The notes under the pieces are model-generated. The model saw nothing but the letters and a program-made list of their open reading frames with translations. It was not told where the DNA came from and ran no database searches. From contig URYK01000028.1 of NCBI GenBank assembly GCA_900552125.1, forward strand, positions 1 to 37,719: a stretch of 37,719 nucleotides of DNA. The letters are read 5' to 3'. Each line of letters opens with the position of its first letter. The stretch's first letter is position 1. The DNA is from an uncultured Solobacterium sp. (lineage in GTDB: Bacteria; Bacillota_I; Bacilli_A; Erysipelotrichales; Erysipelotrichaceae). The position numbers were made by a program, and so were the translations under genes. Below are positions 7,038-14,924 of the stretch, in pieces.

Positions 7038-9359
7038 CTACTTTCCTTTCTGTTTTAGCGTCACAATGGTTGCGCCAAGTCCTCCTTCGCCTTGTCCTCC
7101 CATATGAAAGCTTTCTACCCTAGGATTCTTCTTCAAATAATCATGAACTCCTTTTCGCAATGCTCCAGTACCCATACCATGAATAATACGCACATTATTT
7201 GCTTTTGCCAATACTGCATTATCTAAGTACTTATCAATAATTGCAATTGCCTCCGCAACACGATAACCAATGACATTACATTCCATTGAAAAGGAACGAA
7301 TACTGCTTTTTCCATAACTCTTTTTCTTTGTTTTCTGCACTTGTTTCTGTGCATGCTCAATATCCTTAGTTGTTGTATTCATTTTCATACCATTGGTTAG
7401 AACACAAACCTTATCCTTATTTATAGAAATAATTTCACCATAATAATTCAATTTACGGATTTTCACATAGTCATGTAATGCAAATGTCTGTTGTTGTTCC
7501 TCTTCTACAGCTAAATCTTCTGTTTCTGACAACCTATTCATTTTTGTCTGTAAGGCTGTGATTTCATGAGGTTTCGCATCACTTCTCATTTGTTTTAGCT
7601 CATCAATAATACTCTGCGCTTCTTCCTGTGCAGTTTCAAGCTGTATTTTTGCTTCTTCTTTTACTTTCTCTAATATACGTTCACGATCTTTTTCTAGTTT
7701 TTGTTTTTCTTTTTCTAATGTTTCCTGCAACTGTTTAACATCCTGTAAACGCAATTCTAACTGTTGTTTCTGTTCATAGACTTCCATTAAGCTCTGTTCA
7801 AGCTTTTCCATTGTAATTTCAGAATCGCTGCGAGACGCTTCCTTACGTTCTTTGGCATGGGCAATTATACTTTCTTTTAAGCCATAACGACGCGCAATTT
7901 CAAAAGCATTTGATTGTCCACTGATTCCTTCTATATAACGATATGTTGGCTTCATCTGTTCCATATCAAATTCAACACTAGACAATAGAATATCTTCATT
8001 ATCTGCCCCATAGCTTTTCAAGGCAGAGTAATGCGTTGTTGCGACCACCATCGCGCCCATTTTACGTAAATAATCTAATATCGCGACCGCAAGGGGTTCT
8101 CCCTCTTTGGGATCCGTACCACTGCCTAACTCATCTAATAAGACTAAAGAACGCTGATCTGCCTGACGACATATTTCTGCCATTTTAGAAATATGAGAAG
8201 AAAATGTAGACAGTGATTCCTGTATTGATTGTTCATCTCCAATATCCACATAAATCGCATCATACATTGGAATAATAGCTTCTTCAGCACTTACCGCCAT
8301 TCCGCACATTGTCATTGCGACAAATAGACCAATTGTTTTTAAAGTCACAGTTTTACCGCCAGTATTACTTCCTGTAATCAATAAACTATGATGTGGTTCC
8401 TTGATTTCATATGTATTTGCGACTACCTTTTTTGGATCAATCAAAGGATGTCGTGCCTGTTTCAGATACAAATGATCTTTTTCTGTTGCTAGCTGTGCCA
8501 CACAGCCATCTGTTTCTTTTGCCCATAATGCCCTGGCAAAGATACTATCTAATATACCTAATGTTTCCATATTCGCCAAAAGCTCATAGCCATTTGCCTT
8601 AACACTTTGACTCAATTCAAATAAGATTTTCGCAATTTCTTCCTGTTCTCTGCTCTTTAAGGTTTGTAGATGGTTATTTAAAATCAATAAACTTCGCGGT
8701 TCTACATAAGCTGTCTGCCCTGATGCACTTTCTCCATGTATAAACCCATCAATACTATTCTTTTCCGCAATCTTCACAAGTACACAAATACGATCATTTC
8801 GCACTGTTGTAATCGTATCCATTAATTTACTGGCATTACGTGAAATAAAACGCTGTACTTCCGTGCTGATTTCTCCATTGCAAGCAAGAATAGATTTTCG
8901 GATAGACTTTAATTCTGCACTAGCATGATCCAATACTTCACAATCCATAGATATACAACGTTCTATTTCAGAAGCTAAACGTACATGTTCAGAAAAAGAA
9001 TCTGTCAGATCCTTAATATGAACCGTTTTGATTTCACTTGCTTTCATATAATTCTGAATATGTTCCACCCCTCGAATTGCATTCGTAATATCACGCAGCT
9101 CCTGAGGTGTTAAAGTCATATCTTTTAGTGATGCCTCTACACTTTCATTAATATCATGAATACCTCCAAAAGGCATATTCCCATAGCGTACAGCTAAATC
9201 AAAAGCCTCTTTAACTCTATTTAATTCACGCGTTACCCATAACGAATCAAAACATGGCATACTTTGTCGAATTCGCTGTTTTCCCAGGGAAAAGGATGCA
9301 TGTTTTGCAACCTGCTCTTTTACCTTATCTAACTCTAATGATTCATAATGATCTCTCAT
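7038..9359 (-). CDS. mutS2: MutS2 ATPase (ribosome rescue / anti-recombination), variant Smr domain
   Basis: 773 residues. Order: MutS core and lever helices, ABC-type ATPase with Walker A GSNTGGKTVTLKT, Walker B LVLLDELGSGTDPKEGEPLA and a switch His in VVATTHYSALK, a long coiled coil (about 510-620), a KOW-like segment (FALHDYVKIRKLNYYGEI), and a C-terminal Smr domain. The Smr HGMGTGALRKGV loop is present, but the usual LDLRG nuclease motif reads ECNVIG, so the acidic residue is missing. MutS2 lacks the mismatch-recognition domain. In Bacillus it binds collided ribosomes and suppresses recombination. Start chosen for AGAGGTAG upstream of ATG. Downstream is uvrC; upstream are an orphan ORF and cvpA. 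Confidence 0.96.
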   Translation of the reverse strand: MRDHYESLELDKVKEQVAKHASFSLGKQRIRQSMPCFDSLWVTRELNRVKEAFDLAVRYGNMPFGGIHDINESVEASLKDMTLTPQELRDITNAIRGVEHIQNYMKASEIKTVHIKDLTDSFSEHVRLASEIERCISMDCEVLDHASAELKSIRKSILACNGEISTEVQRFISRNASKLMDTITTVRNDRICVLVKIAEKNSIDGFIHGESASGQTAYVEPRSLLILNNHLQTLKSREQEEIAKILFELSQSVKANGYELLANMETLGILDSIFARALWAKETDGCVAQLATEKDHLYLKQARHPLIDPKKVVANTYEIKEPHHSLLITGSNTGGKTVTLKTIGLFVAMTMCGMAVSAEEAIIPMYDAIYVDIGDEQSIQESLSTFSSHISKMAEICRQADQRSLVLLDELGSGTDPKEGEPLAVAILDYLRKMGAMVVATTHYSALKSYGADNEDILLSSVEFDMEQMKPTYRYIEGISGQSNAFEIARRYGLKESIIAHAKERKEASRSDSEITMEKLEQSLMEVYEQKQQLELRLQDVKQLQETLEKEKQKLEKDRERILEKVKEEAKIQLETAQEEAQSIIDELKQMRSDAKPHEITALQTKMNRLSETEDLAVEEEQQQTFALHDYVKIRKLNYYGEIISINKDKVCVLTNGMKMNTTTKDIEHAQKQVQKTKKKSYGKSSIRSFSMECNVIGYRVAEAIAIIDKYLDNAVLAKANNVRIIHGMGTGALRKGVHDYLKKNPRVESFHMGGQGEGGLGATIVTLKQKGK

Positions 9360-9377
9360 AAACTACCTCTTTTCTAT

Positions 9378-9647
9378 CTAGCTGATTTCATCAAATGTTT
9401 CTAAATACTTTTGCATATCTATAGCTAAATCCTTACTTGGCTTTATAATACTTTCTATCATCTTTTCCTTCTGAACAAAATTAATATATTCTTCTAAAAC
9501 TACCTCTAAAATAGCATATCTAGGCATTTTTATGCTGTCTGATGAACTCATTACTGAATAGGTATAATCTAAATATCCATAGGAATAATAGAAAATCCTA
9601 GAAAACTTTATCTTTAATTCTGCTAGATATGTCATTGAATGTGACAT
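9378..9647 (-). CDS. Orphan ORF of unknown function
   Basis: Up to 89 residues, no family recognised. The sequence is helical and charged at the C-terminus (EYINFVQKEKMIESIIKP) and Tyr-rich at the N-terminus (FYYSYGYLDYTYSV). No membrane segment or signal peptide is visible. The ATG at 9647 and a second ATG at 9635 both lack a convincing ribosome site. By contrast, immediately after cvpA there is a strong site with an ATG at 9715 that runs into a stop after 10 codons in another frame. It sits where Bacillus carries polX between cvpA and mutS2. It may be a real lineage-specific gene, or the 3' remnant of a damaged one. Confidence 0.35.
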   Translation of the reverse strand: MSHSMTYLAELKIKFSRIFYYSYGYLDYTYSVMSSSDSIKMPRYAILEVVLEEYINFVQKEKMIESIIKPSKDLAIDMQKYLETFDEIS

Positions 9648-9730
9648 AGGTTTTCTGTATATAACCTTGATTTAGTTGTTATTTATAAACAAATCTTCAC
9701 AATATCTTCCTTCATTTTATCCTCTCAGTT

Positions 9731-10384
9731 TCACCGCAATTCCGATATAATACTATCAATATCTTTCTGCTGTATATTTTGGCGTATTAGCCATTCCTGT
9801 AAATCCTTCAGCTGGGAATCTGTTAAGGCAGTTCCTTTTTCTTGTGTCATTGTGCCAAGTTCCATAAGACTTTCTTCTGTATACCAGCTGATTGTTTCTA
9901 GAAAAGGTTCTGTATACTTCAGAAAAGATGACTGGGCAATCTGATTTCCTTCTTCCCAAAATGGAAACTGAAAAATCAATGAGATTAAAACAAATATTAA
10001 AATAGCCTGTATACCACCTAAAAAAGCTCCAAATATCCGATTTACAAATGAAACAACCGGAACATGATTCAACAACTTTCCAAAAGGTTTTAGAAATAAA
10101 ACCAGAATAAGCAATAATACAAAGATTATCACAAACAAGAAAAGATGATTTAATTGATTATATAAAATACCCTCCAATGGTGTACCCTGTAAAGGCAAAT
10201 AATTCTCAGGGTATAAGGAAATCCACTTAGCAATATAGCCTGAAGCATGCCAAGCTAGAAAGCCGCAAACAAAAAAGCCAAATATATTTAACAGTTTTGA
10301 GACAAAACCAGTATGATATCCACTTAAAATAAAACTAACCAGCATTACGATCATCACAAGATTTACTATCCAAACCACTGACAA
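9731..10384 (-). CDS. CvpA-family membrane protein (YshB-like)
   Basis: About 217 residues with four predicted membrane segments: IVNLVMIVMLVSFILSGY, LLNIFGFFVCGFLAWHASG, LFLFVIIFVLLLILVLF and FLGGIQAILIFVLISLIF. The pattern fits the CvpA family (named for colicin V production; true role unclear, linked to envelope homeostasis). A hydrophilic tail follows (TQEKGTALTDSQLKDLQEWL). I prefer TTG at 10384 because AAAGGTGG lies 8 nt upstream; the longer frame starting at GTG 10396 would begin inside that site. Gene order with rnhC and mutS2 is as in Bacillus (rnhC-zapA-yshB-polX-mutS2), but zapA and polX are missing and rnhC is turned the other way. Confidence 0.85.
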   Translation of the reverse strand: MSVVWIVNLVMIVMLVSFILSGYHTGFVSKLLNIFGFFVCGFLAWHASGYIAKWISLYPENYLPLQGTPLEGILYNQLNHLFLFVIIFVLLLILVLFLKPFGKLLNHVPVVSFVNRIFGAFLGGIQAILIFVLISLIFQFPFWEEGNQIAQSSFLKYTEPFLETISWYTEESLMELGTMTQEKGTALTDSQLKDLQEWLIRQNIQQKDIDSIISELR

Positions 10385-10491
10385 AACGAACACCACCTTT
10401 CATTGTTTTTTTATTTTATCATGAACCGGAAAAAAAATGAACGCTAAAACATAATTCTCAGCACATTCCTATATCCTGTTATGTTATTTTA

Positions 10492-10500
10492 TGTTAAAAT
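10492..10500 (+). promoter_or_regulatory. Extended -10 promoter element for rnhC
   Basis: TGTTAAAAT is a TG-n-TAAAAT extended -10 box, 33 nt before the rnhC start codon. No good -35 box is seen at 17 bp spacing (TATCCT). Confidence 0.4.
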
Positions 10501-10533
10501 AAATTAGTTATGTGACAAAGAGGAGGAACAAAT

Positions 10534-11412
10534 ATGGGTACCTGTACTTTTCAATCAGACCGTACAACTTTACTGGCAATCAGAAAAAAACTAACACACG
10601 CAGAACAGCGAAAAACACCGCCATATGCCTTATACCAGGTTAAAACATCAGATTGTGTAATCACTGCTTATGAGTCTGGTAAAATTGTCCTGCAAGGAAA
10701 TGGAGCCGAAGATCTTGCCGCATTATTATTCCCCCAAAGTAAAAAACCTGCTGTAACAGCTAATAAAACAGGTATCTATCCTCAGGCTGGAAGTGATGAA
10801 GTAGGTACCGGTGATTATTTTGGACCTGTAACAGTTTGTGCTGCCTATGTAGGCAGTGATGACATCGATTTTCTTCGCTCTTTAGGTATTCAGGATTCAA
10901 AAGCTATTCAGGATGAAACGATACGTAAAATTGCGCCGGAACTAATCAAACGACTTCCCCACAGTTTATTAATTCTTGATAATGCCACCTATAATCGAAT
11001 ACATTCAACAAACAACATGGTCGCAATCAAAGCTCGAATGCACAATCAGGCTTATGTCCATTTAAAAAATAAACTTGGTGAGCTTCCTGCATTTTGTATC
11101 GTCGATCAATTCGTACAAAAAAGCTCTTATTATCGTTATCTGCAAAATGAGCAAGCAGTCATACCTAATCTGCACTTTGAAACAAAGGCTGAAAATAAAT
11201 ACCTCAGTGTAGCAGCAGCATCTGTCATTGCTCGTTATGCATTTCTTCAATCATTTGATGCCATGTGCAAAGCCTATGATTTTCCATTTGTAAAGGGAGC
11301 AGGTTCAAAAGTAGATGAAACTATACGTCAGTTTGTTTCCCTTCATGGAAAAGATGCACTCAGAAATGTTGCGAAGCTTCATTTCGCAAACACTAAAAAA
11401 GCTCTATACTAA
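10534..11412 (+). CDS. rnhC: Ribonuclease HIII
   Basis: 292 residues behind a strong GAGGAGG site. The N-terminal 85 residues form the TBP-like substrate-binding domain found in RNase HIII but not HII. The catalytic domain begins GSDEVGTGDYFGPVTVCAAYV, carrying the first Asp-Glu pair, and continues with CIVDQFVQ and KAENKYLSVAAASVIARY. The enzyme cleaves RNA in RNA-DNA hybrids, such as R-loops and primers. It is transcribed divergently from cvpA and ends in a terminator. Confidence 0.97.
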   Translation: MGTCTFQSDRTTLLAIRKKLTHAEQRKTPPYALYQVKTSDCVITAYESGKIVLQGNGAEDLAALLFPQSKKPAVTANKTGIYPQAGSDEVGTGDYFGPVTVCAAYVGSDDIDFLRSLGIQDSKAIQDETIRKIAPELIKRLPHSLLILDNATYNRIHSTNNMVAIKARMHNQAYVHLKNKLGELPAFCIVDQFVQKSSYYRYLQNEQAVIPNLHFETKAENKYLSVAAASVIARYAFLQSFDAMCKAYDFPFVKGAGSKVDETIRQFVSLHGKDALRNVAKLHFANTKKALY

Positions 11413-11418
11413 CAAAAG

Positions 11419-11442
11419 AATCCAGATAAAACTGGATTTTTT
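11419..11442 (+). terminator. Intrinsic terminator between rnhC and the dCMP deaminase gene
   Basis: AATCCAG-ATAAAA-CTGGATT followed by TTTTTTC on the plus strand. On the minus strand the stem is followed by CTTTTG, so it may also end the convergent operon. Confidence 0.85.
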
Positions 11443-11457
11443 TCTTTAGATTTACAT

Positions 11458-11949
11458 TTATATATTATTGTTTGCTTTACGAGATACCTGCAAATCAATC
11501 GCATATGGAAGCTGTACAAGCTCTACTCCAGCAGCATGTAACATACGTTTACTCGCGATTGTTCCTTCTGTATGTGCATATTTATCAGATTCATAAACTA
11601 TACGACTGATCCCGCTTTGAATGATAGCCTTGGCACATTCATTACATGGAAATAGTGAAACATAAATACTGCAGCCTTTTAAATCATGTTTACTGTTTAA
11701 AATAGCATTCAGCTCTGCATGTACAACATATGGATATTTTGTTTCACCAAATTCACCCTCACGATCCCATGGGAAATCATCATCACTGCAACCATTTGGA
11801 AAACCATTGTATCCAATACTTACAACACGATGGTCATTACTTACAATTACAGCTCCCACCTGAGTTGATGGATCCTTACTTCGTTTTGCGCTCAAATGAG
11901 CTAACCCCATAAAGTATTCATCCCATGTCAATACATCTTCTCTTTTCAT
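11458..11949 (-). CDS. dCMP deaminase (ComEB-type)
   Basis: 163 residues. The zinc site of the cytidine/deoxycytidylate deaminase family is complete: HAELNAI supplies His and the catalytic Glu, and [11 protein letters not shown] supplies two Cys. [11 protein letters not shown] and [18 protein letters not shown] are typical of dCMP deaminase. It makes dUMP for dTMP synthesis. Such proteins are called ComEB next to competence genes in Bacillus, but here the neighbours are a rhomboid-like protein and rluD, so competence is not implied by context. It is the last gene of the lspA-rluD-rhomboid operon, with a 9-nt gap and a GGAGGG ribosome site. Confidence 0.93.
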   Translation of the reverse strand: MKREDVLTWDEYFMGLAHLSAKRSKDPSTQVGAVIVSNDHRVVSIGYNGFPNGCSDDDFPWDREGEFGETKYPYVVHAELNAILNSKHDLKGCSIYVSLFPCNECAKAIIQSGISRIVYESDKYAHTEGTIASKRMLHAAGVELVQLPYAIDLQVSRKANNNI

Positions 11950-11958
11950 AATACCCTC

Positions 11959-13200
11959 CTATTCCTCATATTGTTTCATAAAACACTTTTCTAAATAATC
12001 CCCATATGCCTGTAATGGGGTATTTTCATAAATTTTGATAATCTGCTGATCTGTCTGCTTATCCAACGGTTCTACTCTATTTACCCGAAATCCTAAAAAT
12101 ACCAGTACACACCCTAATAATATAGAAGCAATCTTCGTATGTTTATACAGAGCATTTTTACTTTTTGAACCATGAATCCACATACCTGCTAAAATTCCAA
12201 CAAGCATTCCCATAAGTGCATTCACAAGATTAATTTCCGGCAATAACATTCCTAATATTAAAACACCTAATGCCTGATAAAGAGGAATACGTAATATTGG
12301 ATGACGGTAAGAACCCGTTAACATCATAATGGTCGCAAAGGTTGTGACAACACCAAATATACCGGTACCAATTCCCATACTAACACCATTTGGCTGAGCA
12401 ATCAATGTTGCTAGATTTCCCAATATAATACTCAATAAGAAAATAAACACAAAGTTTTTTCTTCCAAGTCTATTTTCGCATAATTTCCCAGCTAAATAAA
12501 GAACATACATATCCATTATGAAGTGGAAAATATTCATATGTACAAAACCAGCTGTAAACAGTCTCCAGTATTCGTGAGCTGCAACTACATTCATTTTATA
12601 ATATGCACCACTAGCAATCCAGGCACTTATCTCACTTTCTAATAAAAAAGTAAGCGCAGAAGTAACAAGCATCCATAAGAAACAAACAACACCAATAGCT
12701 ATCGTTGCCTTAGGAAGACTTTTCTTCTTTAATAAACGAATAAAAGCCTTTTGCTGTTTTCGTTCAGCTTCCTCAATCTGCCTCATTAATTTCGCAATTT
12801 CTTCCTGAGGCTGATTGACAGGATGTAAGACATGTTCTATTCCTTGAAAACATGAACAAATCTGTGAATCACTGATGGAGTGTTCGTTCACCACAACCTG
12901 TAACAGATAAGGATTTTCCGTTGGTACTGCTTCTTTATTGGTATTTAACACCAGCATTTTCCCTTCCCGATGGATCATCGTTAATAAGATTCGATGAATA
13001 TTACGGACATAATTGATATCCTCTTCTGACATTTTTCCTTTATCTATTGAAATACGAATAACAGGATATAAAGCATGTTTTTCATTCACTAGCCACAAAT
13101 CATTTTTCTGATGCTGGACACGTACTAAATGATAATGCTGTGTCACAACCAGGAAATGAAGCAGCTGATAAGCATACAAATCATATTCATGAATTTGCAT
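11959..13200 (-). CDS. Rhomboid-like membrane protein, predicted inactive (GluP/YqgP relative)
   Basis: 413 residues: a soluble N-terminal domain of about 150 residues as in Bacillus GluP, a charged helix (EEIAKLMRQIEEAERKQQKAF), then about seven membrane segments. The rhomboid layout is clear: WRLFTAGFVHMNIFHFIMDMYVLYLAGKL (segment names the L1/TM2 region) and ILGNLATLIAQPNGVSMG. However, the catalytic GASGAIFG loop reads GIGTGIFG, so the nucleophilic Ser aligns with Gly. The later AHLGG segment reads NALMGMLVG with no His. Both members of the Ser-His dyad are therefore missing, and the conserved Asn of TM2 is Asp. It resembles a pseudoprotease that may bind membrane clients without cutting. 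It starts 4 nt after the rluD stop. Confidence 0.82.
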   Translation of the reverse strand: MQIHEYDLYAYQLLHFLVVTQHYHLVRVQHQKNDLWLVNEKHALYPVIRISIDKGKMSEEDINYVRNIHRILLTMIHREGKMLVLNTNKEAVPTENPYLLQVVVNEHSISDSQICSCFQGIEHVLHPVNQPQEEIAKLMRQIEEAERKQQKAFIRLLKKKSLPKATIAIGVVCFLWMLVTSALTFLLESEISAWIASGAYYKMNVVAAHEYWRLFTAGFVHMNIFHFIMDMYVLYLAGKLCENRLGRKNFVFIFLLSIILGNLATLIAQPNGVSMGIGTGIFGVVTTFATIMMLTGSYRHPILRIPLYQALGVLILGMLLPEINLVNALMGMLVGILAGMWIHGSKSKNALYKHTKIASILLGCVLVFLGFRVNRVEPLDKQTDQQIIKIYENTPLQAYGDYLEKCFMKQYEE

Positions 13201-13204
13201 CTTA

Positions 13205-14122
13205 TTACCTCGATTCTTCTCTTAATTCTTCAAGAATATCCGCAAACTGCTTTGGTAATTCCGCTTCAACTGTCACTTTCTCGTGAGTTCTAGGGTGTTC
13301 AAAAGTCAATTGATGAGCATGAAGCAGCTGACCATTTGTTTTCATTGTCTTGCGATATCCATACTTTTCATCACCTACAACCGGGTGACCAATATATTGC
13401 ATATGTACACGAATCTGATGTGTTCTACCTGTTTCCAGACGACATTCAACCAATGTATAATTCTGAAAACGTTCAATTACTTTAAAATGTGTTCTCGCAT
13501 CTTTTGAATTTGTTGCGGTAACCGCCATTTTCTGACGATCATTCACATCACGTCCAATTGGCGCATCAATAGTTCCAAAATCATGTGTAATCACACCATG
13601 AACCAAAGCATAGTATAGACGATTAACAGTTTTGCTTTGTAGCTGTGTAGATAAAGAAGCATGAGCCATATCATTTTTAGCCACAATCAAAAGTCCGGTC
13701 GTATCTTTATCAATACGATGTACGATACCTGGGCGTAACACACCATTAATACCGGATAAGTCCTTACAATGATACAATAACCCATTAACTAATGTTCCCG
13801 TCTGATTTCCTGCAGCTGGGTGCACTACCATATTCTTTGGCTTATTAATCACAATTACATCTTCATCTTCATATCGAATATCCAAATCCATTTTTTCTGG
13901 TTTGGCCTCCAATTCTATTTCATCATCAAAAGATGCTGTTATCTGATCATTAGCTTTTACTTTATAATTTGCTTTACATATTTTCCCATTCACAAGCACA
14001 CAATTATCCTGAATCAATGTCTGAATACGACTTCTAGAAAGATCTTCTTCCTGTTCACTCAGATATTTATCAATACGGACACCTGCATCCTGTTCATCAA
14101 CGATACAACTTATTTCGCGCAT
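13205..14122 (-). CDS. RluD-family 23S rRNA pseudouridine synthase
   Basis: 305 residues. An N-terminal S4 RNA-binding domain (DKYLSEQEEDLSRSRIQTLI, then VLVNGKICKANYKV) precedes the synthase domain with the catalytic Asp in RPGIVHRIDKDTTGLLIVAK and the GRTHQIRVHMQYIGHPVVGDEKYG block. RluA/RluD-type enzymes isomerise uridines in 23S rRNA. The reading frame overlaps the lspA 3' end by 13 nt, so translation is coupled; lspA-rluD adjacency is common in Firmicutes (lspA-ylyB in B. subtilis). The exact target uridine cannot be told from sequence. Confidence 0.93.
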   Translation of the reverse strand: MREISCIVDEQDAGVRIDKYLSEQEEDLSRSRIQTLIQDNCVLVNGKICKANYKVKANDQITASFDDEIELEAKPEKMDLDIRYEDEDVIVINKPKNMVVHPAAGNQTGTLVNGLLYHCKDLSGINGVLRPGIVHRIDKDTTGLLIVAKNDMAHASLSTQLQSKTVNRLYYALVHGVITHDFGTIDAPIGRDVNDRQKMAVTATNSKDARTHFKVIERFQNYTLVECRLETGRTHQIRVHMQYIGHPVVGDEKYGYRKTMKTNGQLLHAHQLTFEHPRTHEKVTVEAELPKQFADILEELREESR

Positions 14123-14586
14123 TTCTTAAATCCTCCATAATATTCCAGCAACATGGACAACACAATACATCCAACACCAACACATAATGAAATATCCGCT
14201 ACATTAAACACAGGGAAATCATACCCTAAAATAATAAAATCAAGAAAATCACGAACATACTGCAAAAACAGACGATCTACAAAGTTACCTAAAGCACCTG
14301 CTATCATCAGCACTACACCTATTCGTGAAAGCCAATCCTGCTTATCTAATGTACGATAAAAATATACCATTCCAATAAGGAAAATAATCGTTATGATATA
14401 GAAAAATATCATTTTTCCTTCTAGCATACTCCAGGCAGCACCTGTATTATGTACATAAGTAAGACTAAAAAAACCTGGAATAATTTCAATACTTTCATTT
14501 AAATCTATCGTGGACTGAATGCCCCACTTAGTAAGCTGATCTAATAAAAGTACAGCTACTAGTAATACTACATGTTTTAGTTTCAT
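14110..14586 (-). CDS. lspA: Signal peptidase II (prolipoprotein peptidase)
   Basis: 158 residues with four membrane segments. Both catalytic aspartates are present, in AGALGNFVDRLF and FNVADISLCVG, along with the DQLTKWGIQ and VHNTGAAWSML signatures. It removes signal peptides from diacylglyceryl-modified lipoproteins, such as the lipoproteins encoded elsewhere in this window. First gene of an operon with rluD, the rhomboid-like gene and dCMP deaminase. Ribosome site AGGTG precedes the ATG. Confidence 0.97.
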   Translation of the reverse strand: MKLKHVVLLVAVLLLDQLTKWGIQSTIDLNESIEIIPGFFSLTYVHNTGAAWSMLEGKMIFFYIITIIFLIGMVYFYRTLDKQDWLSRIGVVLMIAGALGNFVDRLFLQYVRDFLDFIILGYDFPVFNVADISLCVGVGCIVLSMLLEYYGGFKKCAK

Positions 14587-14924
14587 TGGTTTTTCACCTA
14601 TCCTTACAATTTATTATGTTCATGTAAACACAACACAGACCATTATAACAAAACCATGGTGTATTTTCAAATACAGAACATGCAAACATTTACATTTATA
14701 TCAATACAAAAAAATCGCCATTAGCGATTTTTTATACTCACTTTTTACTAGAATCATAAGTATTAGGAAAGTTTATAATATAAGGAGGATGAACTTGACA
14801 CGTTCATACAAAGATTCTTCATAAAAAGCATTAGATTCAAATAAATCTGTTAAAAGTATAACACACTATTTTCATACTTTCAACATTATTTTCAATATTT
14901 TTATCATAATTTATGAAAATATTT
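14587..14924. other. Intergenic region upstream of lspA
   Basis: This stretch contains one strong terminator (listed separately). It also has AAGGAGG at 14782 followed by a TTG at 14795 that opens only nine codons before a stop. A perfect palindrome, TTATGAAAATATTTTCATAA (14911-14930), covers the stop codon of the DUF2812 gene. I see no gene here. Confidence 0.5.
14708..14732 (-). terminator. Intrinsic terminator downstream of the DUF2812 genes
   Basis: AAAAATCGC-CATTA-GCGATTTTT with T-runs on both sides, so it can work in either direction. On the minus strand it would end the PadR-DUF2812 transcript before lspA. Confidence 0.8.

Noticed and set aside
11459..11949. Reading the dCMP deaminase as evidence for a comE operon
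   Set aside because: No comEA or comEC nearby; neighbours are a rhomboid-like gene and rluD, so only the enzyme name is supported.
13283..14140. Plus-strand ORFs opposite rluD
   Set aside because: Antisense shadows rich in Ile, Phe and His; rluD motifs are unambiguous.
14782..14824. Perfect AAGGAGG followed by TTG and a nine-codon ORF, in the lspA upstream region
   Set aside because: Too short to call; no homology, no terminator logic and no conserved target gene on that strand. Likely a decayed gene start.
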